Origin: Stagonosporopsis chrysanthemi
Taxonomy: Eukaryota > Ascomycota > Dothideomycetes > Pleosporales > Didymellaceae
Length of the DNA: 64,000 nucleotides
NCBI GenBank assembly: GCA_022560025.1
Contig: JAFISE010000054.1
Coordinates: 123,892 to 187,891, forward strand
Direction: 5' to 3'
A model generated the notes under the pieces. That model saw only the letters and a program-made list of their open reading frames with translations, was not told the DNA's origin and did no database searches. Numbering within the stretch: position 1 is the stretch's first letter; each line of letters begins with the position of its first letter. This document shows positions 32,074 to 43,054 of this stretch, one piece after another. The position numbers and the translations under genes are program-made.

Positions 32074-33715
32074 ATGTCTGCGAAGGCCGCCGTATCCATG
32101 ATACCCTCGTTGAGGGACATCACGCTCACAGATGTCATGGAACACTTCAGATCCGGCACACTGACATCCGTACAATTAGTGCGCGCTTACCTCTCTCGCA
32201 TTGCTGAAGTTGACCATGAATTCAATTCCATCATCGAAGTCAACCCCAATGCACCCGCTATTGCTGAGGCGTGCGATATTGAACGTGCTTCCAGTCACTA
32301 CACGTCTCCTATCCATGGTCTTCCCATCCTACTCAAAGACAACATCCCTACCCTCGATGAAACAAACACAACATGCGGCTCCCTTGCGCTCATAGGTGCC
32401 AGACCAAAGCAAGAGGCCGCAGTGGTCACACTCTTAAAGGAAGCCGGTTTCATCATCTTGGGCAAGACGAACATGGCAGAATGGGCCGGGTTTCGCTCGA
32501 CGAGTGGGTGCTCCGGGTGGTCAGCTCGCGGCGGGCAGACATACGGACCGTTCGTCAAGGGGTCCAAGGCGAGCGGTAGTTCGAGCGGAGGTGCGGTTGC
32601 GACAGCCCTTGGACTTTGTTTTGCCGCCATTGGTACGGAGACATGCTACTCGATTGTGAGTCCGGCGGAGAAGAGCGGGATTGTGGGTTACAAACCCACG
32701 AGGGGTCTTATACCGTCAAAAGGAATTATATATGCGAGTAAAAAGCAGGATACCATTGGGGTTTTGGCAAGGACTGTGCAGGATGCTGGGGAGATTGTGT
32801 CCATGCTCATCGCGCAGTCGTCGGACGGAACTTCCTTGGGTGAATTGCCTGATCGTAGACAACACACGTTCTTGGATCGTCTGATTACATCGACTCACCC
32901 GCAAATCGATCTGAGAGGCATACGAGTTGGTGTCCCATTAGGCTTGATTGAGTTTCAAAATCCGCCAGACTGCAAGCTGGAAGCCCTTGGACGAGCGCTA
33001 TTTCGAATGGAGACCAAGGGCGCCAAGGTCAATAACGAGATCGAAATACAAGGTTGGCATGAGTACGAAGCATTATCACAGGAAGAAAAGCAGATCGTGC
33101 TGGACACAAACATAAAGATCGCTATCAATGACTATCTGACATCCTTGGATAGTAACCCACAGAACATCAAGAATCTTCAAGATCTCATTGACTTCACCAA
33201 AGAAAGTCCAGAGGAAGAGTATCCTGCGCGTAATGTGGCAGGTCTCGAGCGAGCACAAGCTGCAGATCCAGGTAGTGACCTGTATACCGCGATGGTGAAA
33301 AAGGACGAGTACTTCGCGAGCTGCATTGAGAGCGCTCTCGAACAGTACAAATGTGATGTTTTACTGATACCTAGTCTATCTCCCACGCTTCAGAAATTCG
33401 CAGCAAATGGTGGATCTCCAGTTCTTAGTGTACCCATCGACATCTACCCCAAGAGTACTCCAGTCGTGGTCGATCAAAAGAACGGCCTCATATCGGAAGC
33501 ACCCGGTATGCCGTAAGTCCAAGCAAATTACCATACGCTTCGGTGTAGTTGACTAACGTAAAATCAGGTTCTCAGTGTACATTTATAGCAGAGCATTCGA
33601 TGATGCGACCGCGATAAAGGTAGGACATGCAATTGAGGCACTAATGAGAATGAAGGTGCGATTGAAACCATACGTGCTACCAGACACAGAGGTGTGTGAC
33701 ATGTCTGGCAACTAG
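32074..33715 (+). CDS. Amidase-signature family hydrolase
   Basis: Serine hydrolase of the amidase signature family, which cleaves carboxylic amides. Exons are 32074-33512 and 33568-33715 (donor GTAAGT, acceptor ATCAG), giving 528 residues. The start is the first ATG in frame; the open frame extends 24 bp further upstream without one. The catalytic Lys is K88 in GLPILLKDNIP, and the Gly/Ser-rich loop is at 167-173 (SGSSSGG). The nucleophile region reads GTETCYSIVSPAEKSGIVGY at 187-206, so the nucleophile Ser is S193. The family normally has two small residues before that Ser (GTETDGS or GTDTGGS); here they are Cys-Tyr. The rest, including the closing PFSVYIYSRAFDDATAIKVG helix, is complete. 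The substrate is unknown, and activity is uncertain because of the altered loop. Confidence 0.92.
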
Positions 33716-33981
33716 CGCACCTGGGCTCATATATCGCCTTACGCCTCCAGGCCTGCAGAACTGTGAGTAAGCTTGAGGGTAGATGAACCTATCATACTTA
33801 TCCAAACATAAAAACCGTCCCCTCGTTACACCCTTCTCTCGAGCAAAAAAATCTCTTCGGATACTTTAAATGCTCCTGTATCGCATCGAAAAGTATCTCA
33901 TACTTCTCAATCAATCTCGATGTACGTCCTGGTCCTCGTGACAGTCTTTGTAATTATCGCTTCGTTCTCGTCCGGAAAGCT

Positions 33982-34458
33982 CTATTCGCTCGACTGTGCA
34001 TATCTGTCGTCGGTATCGGTGCCGCTACCACCAGGCGACTTTGATCTGCGCCGCTTCACCTGTCGTGCATCTCTCGCGCTGTCGTCCGATGCATAGAGAT
34101 AGTAAGGCTGAGAAGGCTTGCTGGGTGACACAGGGTGCGCACGCTTTTTTGAGCCCGTGGACTGGAACTTGCTGTTTGAACCCGCGGTCTCTCCACAACG
34201 GCGAATATCTTTATCAAGCTCTAGTAGAGAAGCCTTGCTCTCGTATCTGTTACGGATGCATTCCATAGTTTGGGCTTCGTTGGCACGATGACCGTCTTGC
34301 ACAATGTTCGCAGTGGCGAGCGCCCATCTTTGAAGAGCCTCGGTCGAACGCGCTGTCGCTTCAGGTGCAATGCGGTCATCGTCGCGCTCGTTTCGAGCTT
34401 GCCAGTTCTTGGGCAGGTACTTGTTGTTCTGCTTCGCGCGGAATCGATCCTTCGTCAT
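33982..34458 (-). CDS. Small basic hypothetical protein
   Basis: A single open frame of 158 residues from an ATG. The first two thirds are charged and helical-looking (RFRAKQNNKYLPKNWQARNE.., ALQRWALATANIVQDGHRAN..). The end is Lys/Arg/Ser-rich with a nuclear-localisation-like cluster (VKRRRSKSPGG) before an acidic close. The composition is that of a real nuclear protein rather than an antisense shadow, and no competing frame exists on the other strand. I do not recognise the family. The N-terminus ends about 130 bp from the broken methyltransferase. Confidence 0.55.
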   Translation of the reverse strand: MTKDRFRAKQNNKYLPKNWQARNERDDDRIAPEATARSTEALQRWALATANIVQDGHRANEAQTMECIRNRYESKASLLELDKDIRRCGETAGSNSKFQSTGSKKRAHPVSPSKPSQPYYLYASDDSARDARQVKRRRSKSPGGSGTDTDDRYAQSSE

Positions 34459-34599
34459 CGCGATCTGGTGTTGTTGATGTCGTTCTGGTTTGTTGTTGCG
34501 TTGTCGTTTGCTTGTTGATGATGAGTGGCTTAATGCAGGTTAGACTGTGGGGAAGGAACGATCGAAGGTTAAAGACGGCGGGAAGAGTTGGCACGATTC

Positions 34600-35229
34600 T
34601 CAAGGACGTGCAACGAGTCTGCCCAAGTAATAGGAATCAATCTGAGCCTGATCCAGCCAGAGCAGGTGCCACCGAATTGCGAATTCCTTATTGATGACTG
34701 CACGCAAGACTGGATCTTCCACGACCCGTTTGACTTCATCCACACCCGTGCTGTGGTAGCAGCGATCAGGAACTGGGATCGGCTGTTTGAGCAGGCGTAC
34801 GCCAACCTGAAACCAATCAAGTGCATGGATTCTGGCATGACGGCTGAGAACTCTCCCCTTGCGCGGTGGTCAGAGCTTTTCTCTGAGGCGGCTGGTAGGG
34901 CAGGACTAGATGCCGAGGGGCCCTGTCACCTAGTCCCCAAACTCCGGGGCGCAGGTTTCGTCAACGTCCACGTCAAGACATACAAGTGGCCGCTCGGAAA
35001 GTGGGCTAAAGGTGCCAAATTCAAGCTACTTGGTGGCTGTGTGTACGAGGACCTCTGGGATGCCCTTCCGAGTTTGTCGCTTAGTCTTTTTACAAGAGTT
35101 CTTGGTTGGTCACGAGCTGAAGTAGAGGTGTTTCTAGCCGAGTTTAGGCAAGAAGGGAAAAGAGAAGATCGATATTGTTACGCAGACTGGTACGCAAAGC
35201 CAGTGCAGCATTGTAGTTTCAGGAACTGA
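34600..35229 (+). pseudogene. Truncated LaeA-like SAM methyltransferase remnant
   Basis: The frame encodes the middle and end of a LaeA/UMTA-type methyltransferase. It has AQVIGINLSLIQPEQVPPNC (motif I strand 2 region), FLIDDCTQDWIFHDPFDFIH (post-I/II), VVAAIRNWDRLFEQAYANLK, and SPLARWSELFSEAAGRAG, then a C-terminal half with KLRGAGFVNVHVKTYKWPLG. The Gly-rich SAM-binding motif I that should precede AQVIG is missing, and no ATG starts the frame. About a dozen residues (the usual GGY..E-x-QE strand) are also missing between YANLKP and IKCMDSG. I conclude the gene lost its 5' end and part of the domain and is not an active methyltransferase. A remote upstream exon is unlikely because the opposite-strand gene at 33982-34458 occupies that space. 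Confidence 0.65.
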
Positions 35230-35547
35230 CATCGACAGCCTCTTCTGGTACGCTCAAAAGCCCGAGAATACCGATAGTGTGTCTGTTAACCTCGATCACG
35301 TGCGAGATGAAGAACGACTTGAGCGAGACGAAGAAGAAGAGGAAGAAGAAGCATGTCAAGCGACTGCACCGACCACAATTTCTCATGCCGAGGTCAGCTG
35401 ATGATGCAAGCGTATGATTCACGTGAAAGCTTTGAAGACCTTTGTAGTTTTTCTTTTAGTGAGTGCAAGGATGAGTTTTTCTCTGTTGATAGACCTTCAA
35501 TAGAGATACAGTGGTAACATATAAACCCCATTACTAGCTACCCTGAC
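35230..35547. other. Short convergent intergenic stretch
   Basis: No gene seen. Contains a purine-rich GAAGAAGAAG run near 35328-35351 and the 3' region of the large minus-strand gene. Confidence 0.4.
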
Positions 35548-38500
35548 CTACAACGCGGCCAAGGTCGCACTCTCATACCGACTCTCAGCTCTTGTCAAAG
35601 ACATCACTCTCTCGTGCTCAATTGTCTCTTGCTCTTTGAACTTGGAAATCAAGTCCATGGTACTATGCCGTAAGCTGACCATACTTCTTTTCTCCATAAG
35701 GTCGTCGTCGTCACCCTTACACTTCGGATTTGGACGTACGCTTCCTCTGCTAGCGTTGCTTGTATAGCTCATGCGACTGGTGTTTCGCGAGTGCCGCGCA
35801 GGGCGTCCCGGCATTGTTCGTGAGCGCATTGATGGGCGTCGACTCTCGAAGGAGAACCGAGCTGGACCGAAGTCTTCAATACCAGCGGTACGCTCGATAC
35901 TGGCGCGAGGATATGACGGAACACAGTCGTCGTAGTAGACAGACCATACGCGTGCGTTGTCTGTGATAAGTCTGTCGTCACTCGCACCATCGTAGGCGAT
36001 CTCATTAAGGTTAGGTACTGAAGAGTTTCGCCGAGGCCGCAGCGTAGCCATTGAGTCATAGGTATGCATCCTGTCAGATGATGGACCACCGCTTACCCGG
36101 CGCTTTGAAGTTGAAAGCTCCCGGAGATCGCTCTGACCATGAACCGAAGAGCGACGTCTACCTATTTCTGGGAGCAACTCAAGTTCCGGGAACTCCAATA
36201 CACCACTAGTAGCAATGGAACTACGATGGTTTCGTCCGTGCTTCCTGAACTCAAGGGACGAGCTCTTGAAAATGCTTGAATAGTTTTTGAGGAGCTTCTT
36301 TCCAAAGTTCATAGAATTGCTTTTCGCCATGCGTCCACTGCCAACCTTCTTCTTCTTTCTCTCTTCCCCAGGCAGCAACAGCATCGAAGGTATGCGGTCT
36401 GTGGGATCTATCATCTCATCATCGATGTCTTGAGCGGATGCAAACTTGATTGCGGCCTCAAGCGCAAAGTCGCGGCTCTCCACACGATCTGTCTTGCCGG
36501 CGGAGTTGGTACGCTCATTGCGAGTGTGCGAAGGATAACTTCCCCACGCACCTACGATGTTGGGACTATCGCCTTGCTTTTCGAAGATGACAGACACCTC
36601 TCTGTCGGGACTGCTCACGTCTGCATTCGCCACTGCACTGCGTCGTGAGACAGGTCGCGGACGAGAAGGCTCCTCAGACAAGTTGGTTTTCGGTCCACCA
36701 GACGGGCTGTACGAAGGAGCGAAGAGGTTTCCAGACGCAGTTTGAACCTCCGACAGATTAGGCGTAGCTGGGGCGCTGCCCTCATTGGCGCTATGCCGAG
36801 TCATGATACTTCCGCTGCGTTCTCGAAAAGGACTGGCGTGTACAGCAAGATCACGGTTCTTTGGCAAGAATAGACAGGCTTTCTCTTCTTGGTGAGCTTT
36901 CAGTGCTTGATCCCAGACATGATCAGCTCCTTGGGACTTGTCCAGAGCTTTCTGTTCCGTTTGCAGGCTTATCATAGATTGCGACTGGCGCCGCTCTCGG
37001 CTGCTGGGAACATCCAAACTGGCGTAGGCAGCGTCGCCGCTTCGAATCGGAGACTCAAAGGTCAGAGAGTCTTCGCTCTGACTTCGACCACTGAGACGCT
37101 TGATGTTGAGAAACTTCACGATCGATTCTGAAGGGGTAATCTTCTTTCGTGGTGGGGAAGGACTGAACTCTTCGCGGAATTTCGACTTCTTAGTATCTGC
37201 GACGCTGTTCTTCCGCGCCAGCAAGACAGGGGTGGCAAGCGAAGCACTCGGATTAGCCGCCCCTTGTACATTTCGGAGGGTGGAAGGTCCGTATCGTGCT
37301 GCCGCGCGAGGGGTTTCTTCATTATCGGTGGGGAAGGAGTTGGATCGCCGGGGTTGTGGAGAATGAATCGAAGTACTTTTACAATCGTCGTGAACAGTGC
37401 CAGTCCGTCCCAGAATGGTCAGAGATTCGACAAAACTCCCAGGAGGACTCTGTGGTCGACTTGAGTAGATCGAGGAGGCCACGTCTCCTCGAACGTCATG
37501 GTCCATGGGCAAAACTTTACCCCATCGGGAAGGTACCTTTGAGCTTGCAAATCCTGAACTGGATGTATGACGCTCGTATCGAGGTAATCGCTTGTTCACC
37601 GGAGATGTTCGACTCTGATCTGACATGCTTCGGTTGCGGTATGCGTGCATCTGTTGAGGAAGTTCAGGTGCATCAGCAAGTTGCTCCCATGAGAGCAGTG
37701 AGCCTGAACGCAGATGATGTGAAATACGCATACTATACAGATGCACCGAGTGGCGTGGATTGTTCTCCTGTTCGCAGTCATCCTCCTCGGCTCCTTCAAG
37801 CTTCGAGGGCTGCGCGTTCTCCTGGAAGGTGCTATGAATGGAGGTGGACAGGCACGGACTGGATACAAAATTCGGTTGTTGAACGCAAATTTCGATGGGT
37901 CGGCCAGTGTTCACGGCCTCCTTTTTAGTGGAATCCTTTGGATATACGCAATCATCAGCGCCAAATCTTGTAAGGGCGTCTGGTGTAGGTTTCGCGATGG
38001 TTTCCAGTGGCAATAATATCTGTGAGCGTTCACTACTCGGTGGACTTGGAAACTGCGAAAGACGAAGACTCTCGTCAATAGCCTCAGCCCAGGATACGCC
38101 GTTCTGGTCATGATCTGTAAGACTAGGAAGTCGGAATGGTGACAGGGGAGATAGAGGCGACACTTGAGGAACACGCGTCGACGTAAATGACTGCGAGCGT
38201 CTGAATGGGCGTCCTCTTCCGTCTGAGGCATCGACCCGCAAGTTTGGTGTGCTGAAGACATGTCCTACGCGGGTAGCCAGTGAGACAGCTGGAGGCTTCC
38301 GGATCTGGTAAGGCTGCAACTCAAGGTCGTTATAACCATCACCGGTGCGACTCTTTGTTGATGAGCCTGGTGCCGTTTTGCTTGCCATGTCAGCGTCTTC
38401 ATGTGACAATACAACGCGAGTGCAAACTTACCTGCCAGTCGACGGTGACCAATTCACGCTGTGGATGCTCGCTCTCTTGCTCGGTGTCTTCTTCCCAATA

Positions 38501-39045
38501 TCTCTTGCAAGATCGTCTAACATCTTAGCGTCAGAGTCGTAACCGCCCTCGTCTGGCCTCTTGGTGCTGAGCAAGTCCTTGCGCAAGATGTCTTTCGTGA
38601 TTTTGAGTCTCTGGTTCGCTTCAATCCCTGGAACTCTGACAACAGTATCTTGGTCGCCCACTATGACGTCTTGCGCTGCCTTGATGTGAATTTTTGATGG
38701 CGAGTTCTTCTTCGTCAAGTCTCGCGAAAACTTGCGCTTGATCAAAGATCGCATGCTGGTCATTTTATGTAAGCTGTGCAGGCTGTAGACAGACGTGCGG
38801 CCGAAGCGTGCTCGCCGAGGTGTGCCATGTCCGTCGTCTGCATCATCTTGAGCGCGGTCGAAGATCTGGTGAAGCTCGTGAAGCTCGTCAGACCTGAAGC
38901 TCGTGAAGCGAGAATTTGGCGATTCTTCTGGCCTCGGTAGAAGAGGTTGCCTCGCAGGCGTTGCGCCGCTCGGGCGAGCGTTGGGCAACACGGGTGAGTC
39001 TGGTCGGCACTCCTGCTCTGCTGTGCAGCAAAGCGTCGACGCCAT
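35548..39045 (-). CDS. Large disordered hypothetical protein (1148 residues)
   Basis: Exon 1 is 38432-39045 and exon 2 is 35548-38380. They are joined by a 51-bp intron with donor GTAAGT and acceptor GGCAAG; the nearer AG at 38395 would create a stop. The product is 1148 residues, dominated by Ser, Arg, Pro and charged residues, with no transmembrane helix. The N-terminal 205 residues are more ordered: LHKMTSMRSLIKRKFSRDLT, IKAAQDVIVGDQDTVVRVPG and RLKITKDILRKDLLSTKRPD. Later segments carry many SP/TP and RRxS-type sites, which suggests a phosphorylated cytoskeletal or signalling scaffold, but that is inference. An acidic/basic tract and a terminal helix (FKEQETIEHERVMSLTRAES) close the protein. 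I do not recognise a named family. Confidence 0.87.
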
Positions 39046-39472
39046 GATCGACTCACGGTGATGAGTGGCGTGAGGCGAGCAGCGGGGGTTTGTTGCTTGC
39101 TGACATTGCTAGAACTCGCGCCACGTGGAGTCGCTGCCAAACATATGGAAGAGGAAAGCGCAGTGGGAGACAGCAAGAGCGACTTTAAACGCATGAGATT
39201 CGCGAAAATCGTCGCATTTGGGATCAATCCTACTGCCCTGAGAAACGTTGCCGTTATTCGTGACGAAGTTGTCAGACATGGCTCGCAACATGATGCAGCT
39301 GCCACATAGCCACGCTTTCCCTCCTCATCGTGCATCAGCTGCCCAGACCTGCTCGTATGCAATCCTACCAGTCATTTATGCCGCGCGTTACAATGGCAAG
39401 TCGGGCGTCATTTGTAGGCATGAAGCTGACACCGCACATGCTCCTAGTCGGCTTCGCCAGGCCTTCTCGCAT
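39046..39472. other. Intergenic stretch, no gene seen
   Basis: Promoter side of the large hypothetical gene and 3' side of the nucleotidyltransferase gene, both on the minus strand. Confidence 0.4.
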
Positions 39473-40396
39473 TTAGCTGCTCAGCTTCTTGCCACTGGCA
39501 TCTTCACTGTATAGGTTCTGATCTTTGATCCACGCAGCAACGCCTTCTGTGCACAATTTTTCTACCACGTTCCATTTGGCCTCTTTAGCACCATTCCGTA
39601 CCCTTGTCGAGCTAATGCCCACGCCGTCATTGGCTTTGACCATGTCAATGTTGTGGCCCCACTCCGTCTTGAAGCCATCCTTCTCGCGTGTGCCATCTCT
39701 GAGATTAACCACATACTTCTGCTGCTCCTCCACGGTACCAAACTCGTTCGACGACTTGTCGCTGGGGTCAGTCGGCCGCTGTGTAACGCGCAACTTGTGA
39801 CCCGCGTCGAAGAACGGCTTCAAGGCTGAGAGCGGTGGATCGTATGTGGGGTAGTATTTAGGATTGCAGAAGCGAATCAGAGTATCGTAGCCAGTGAGGT
39901 GAACGTGGATTGGGCCCGACGAGTAGAAGGGAGGGGTGGTATCCCTAATCGCTATCGACTTGTCTGAGTAGTATGGCTCTTTGGTAAGACCTATATCAAT
40001 TGATAGGTCTGAAAGCTCTGTGCTACCAGATGACTTCTTCAGCATCTGCGAGAAGTCTTCAGCAAAGACCGTCATAAGCGCAATGCGCTGGGCAAAGCTC
40101 GCAGGGCTGGGTGCCTTGTCCGCATTCTGCGTGCTGAACAACAGCAGCAACCTGTATGGCCTGTGTTCTGATTGACCATAATCTTTGAGAGCAGACTGTA
40201 CAAGCGAAAGATGTGCGATCGAAGGCGGGTTGAAACTGGAGTCCAGGATGTATAGAGTCTTGGGTTGCGTATCGGTGGGGTTGACCGTTCGGACGACACG
40301 AAACTTCGATGACGAATGCGTGAATGAGGTGAGCGCGGACTCCAAATCTGGCAGTATTGCGCGCAACTTGGATATTCGTGAGGCCATGTCGTCCAT
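39473..40396 (-). CDS. POF1-like nicotinamide/nicotinate nucleotidyltransferase
   Basis: Intronless gene, 307 residues. The nucleotidyltransferase alpha/beta-phosphodiesterase signature is clear: LYILDSSFNPPSIAHLSLV with the (H/x)xGH-equivalent SFNPPSIAH at residues 54-62, and the second nucleotide-binding motif GISSTRVR at about 260-267. Together these mark the NMN adenylyltransferase superfamily. The sequence style (SFNPP..AHL, long central insert with GPIHVHLTGYDTLIRFCNPK) fits the yeast Pof1 branch rather than the Nma1/Nma2 enzymes. The likely reaction is adenylyl transfer to NMN or a related nucleotide in NAD metabolism. The first ATG is used; Met 4 is an alternative. Confidence 0.92.
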   Translation of the reverse strand: MDDMASRISKLRAILPDLESALTSFTHSSSKFRVVRTVNPTDTQPKTLYILDSSFNPPSIAHLSLVQSALKDYGQSEHRPYRLLLLFSTQNADKAPSPASFAQRIALMTVFAEDFSQMLKKSSGSTELSDLSIDIGLTKEPYYSDKSIAIRDTTPPFYSSGPIHVHLTGYDTLIRFCNPKYYPTYDPPLSALKPFFDAGHKLRVTQRPTDPSDKSSNEFGTVEEQQKYVVNLRDGTREKDGFKTEWGHNIDMVKANDGVGISSTRVRNGAKEAKWNVVEKLCTEGVAAWIKDQNLYSEDASGKKLSS

Positions 40397-40562
40397 TGTT
40401 TGCGTTGAGTCCGTTGAGCGCGTTCGTGTCTTGTGTCAGGGTCCATGGCCGAGGCATCTCCCACGTCATCAGCGCACAGGCCATGAAGCTCTTGAGTTCT
40501 GATCTTGCTGTATGTATCAGTCCCGTCTTGCATACTCGAGATGACCTTCTGTTACCCCCGCC

Positions 40563-41252
40563 TCACGAAGTATATGTTACCGCCGCAACGATGAAGAACA
40601 CTACTGACACGCACCCTGCGATGAGCATCGCCCACGAAGGTTCTTGGATGGCTATGCTTATCGGTCTCTTTCGCTCGACTGTGTCCCTCCATCTAGGAAG
40701 GCACCACTCTTCTTGGTAATGGTCAAGGACATCGTCGATCCATCGGTCCTCTTCACTTTCAGCATCCTCGGTTTCGCTGTCGCTGTCATCCTCGAAATAA
40801 GGTGCCTCCAGCACTATTGGTACGTCTTGGCAGAGCACATGAATGTCCCATCCTGGACGTACGCGGGCATCCCAGTCGCCCTTGCATACTCGCATGCTCT
40901 CCGAAATATCCCAAAGCTCTTCACAGATTATGCCGTCTTTTTCCAGATCCATCATCAGTCCCTCAATGGCACTCCAGCGAGAGAAGGTTCCGTAGTCGAG
41001 CGATTTGATGCAGCTTTGACCTCCGAAGTCGATGTTCAGATGGATGTAATCGGGCCTTTGAGACTGAACGGTTGACTCTGGAGTATTGTGGAAATAATCA
41101 GTGAGGTATGAGATGCCGGAATCGACTCTTTTCGGTTCCTTGTAGGTGGCTTCAAGCTCGAAATCTGTGCAAGACGCAGCATCATCATGGAGCTCTCGCC
41201 GCCTCCAGTATCTGTACCAGTCTGTGAACCCGGAGTGCCACGAGTTTACCAT
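40563..41252 (-). CDS. Hypothetical tail-anchored membrane protein
   Basis: A 229-residue frame ending in one hydrophobic helix (SWAMLIAGCVSVVFFIVAAV) followed by only four residues, the layout of a tail-anchored protein. The soluble part is acidic (EDDSDSETEDAESEEDRW) with many aromatic residues. One long unbroken frame with coherent composition argues it is real. The 5' end is uncertain. The frame stays open only to about 41282, and a second short frame (41261-41455) reading MSDGQSLLKNNWRRG could be an upstream exon joined through a weak donor near 41272. Function unknown. Confidence 0.62.
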   Translation of the reverse strand: MVNSWHSGFTDWYRYWRRRELHDDAASCTDFELEATYKEPKRVDSGISYLTDYFHNTPESTVQSQRPDYIHLNIDFGGQSCIKSLDYGTFSRWSAIEGLMMDLEKDGIICEELWDISESMRVCKGDWDARVRPGWDIHVLCQDVPIVLEAPYFEDDSDSETEDAESEEDRWIDDVLDHYQEEWCLPRWRDTVERKRPISIAIQEPSWAMLIAGCVSVVFFIVAAVTYTS

Positions 41253-43054
41253 TGTCCAGATCAGGGACCAACCCCACGGCGCCAGTTATTCTTCAGCAAA
41301 GACTGTCCATCGCTCATCGCGTTTGGTAAAAACAAAAAGGTCTGCGGAGCCGTGTCATGCGACTTCGTACCTGAAACCTCATGCAGGTCATACTGAGAGA
41401 GTAGTTGCTCGTGTGCTCGCCGCAATACTGCCGTGAGGAATGTCGAAGCACCCAAAGATGTGATTTCAGGGACTATGAGTGGAAGATCTTCATCTGAAAC
41501 AGGAAGGCGTGACTACATCTCATCTCGATCCCCTCCTGGGAGGCTCACCAAGGTTACACGACCTGTCACCAAGGAAGTTGTTCGTCACCCTAGCACGGAT
41601 GGTTGTACCCGCCAACCGCCGACGGCTGTGATCTCAAGATTACAAGTCAACAGCTCCATTCACAGCCAAACGCTGAAGCACATGGTTTTATCTTGAATTG
41701 CTATTCGAGATGGATTAGTGGGCAGCTCATTCCCTTTCGACACCAATATGCACGTAATGCGGGTGACAGTATCACTATGATAGTATGACGGTGCTCTGGC
41801 ATGTCAACAAGCAGGGCCCTATCTGTAGCAGCGATGTCGCCCAATGCGGAAAGCACGTATAGACGCAGCAAGATTACGCAAGTCAATAGCAGCGCTTGAA
41901 GTTGTTTCGCAACAAAGGTACAACCTCAATCGACGACGCAGTTGTGTCTGCAACCCCCACACCCTTGCCGGGCTCCACGAGCTGACGTAATTGCAGCAAC
42001 ATGTGCCGCCACACCAGGTATGAGCAGTTTCCTTAGTATTTCGAAATGGATATCTCATTGTTGCTCCAAAAACCCTGAACTCATTTCAGCTTTCACAGCC
42101 CCCAACTCCATCTCAGTACCTCAACTCTCGATACGTGCCAACAGTCCCTTCCTTCCTCTAACCTCAACTGAAAAAACGAACCGTCTTCTCAACTCCCATA
42201 ATTTGTCAAGACCGTGACAATCGCAGAACCAAAAGGATGAATGACAACCTTCAAAACTCACCCAACTCTACGAGCAGGAATTGCACCATGCCTGTGATAT
42301 TTCATGTACAGATGCATCGGGTAAGGACTCAAATCGCATCACAGTAGACCAGCGGATCGCTTGGGTGAGGTGAACTCACAAATTTTCAGCCTGGATAATG
42401 CTGCTGTGGATGACAAAGTGTGAGTAGATGTTGCCATCCCGAACGATAACTCTAGACAAAAAGCAGACATGTCGAACGCATGCTATTCGTGACAACTGCA
42501 AATTCAGAAAGTGTCAAGGAGAGGCTACTGTGATACCCAACCATTAGAGCGATGCATCTGTCTACTCGATTGTCACACTGCTAATCCAATCACCAACACA
42601 TGGCACTCAGCTCGACAAATATGGACCGCCACACACAGTCATTTCTTCGCTGGACGCCACCCGACGCCTAATATTTATCAAACGAACGGCCAACAACACA
42701 CCCAAGCGTATATAACGGTACGTACGACCTATCTCTGCTTTCGAAAATATGACTGACACGCACATGTGCAGTGCGATTTTGCCAGTACTTGGAACCTACT
42801 ATAAATGAAGTCTAAACTCGTCTGAAACACAACTACTAGAGACTAATTCTTGCGCGCATATGGTGCACCATCCAAGGCAACAGGGAACGATGGTACGGGT
42901 ATGTGCTTGTCAAATACTTGAATTTGCGTGTAAACATACAGGTAATATCAGATTTCCTAACGAGTGTGTAAAGTTGATTTAGAATGCCCCATCGCTATGC
43001 GCTTCGCTAACTGCTGCTCAGTACTCAAACAACCACCCCCTGCCGATTGCCGCC
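41253..43054. other. 1.8-kb stretch without a confident gene
   Basis: No frame longer than about 90 codons shows any resemblance. The right part should contain the 3' region of the dioxygenase gene. Confidence 0.5.
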
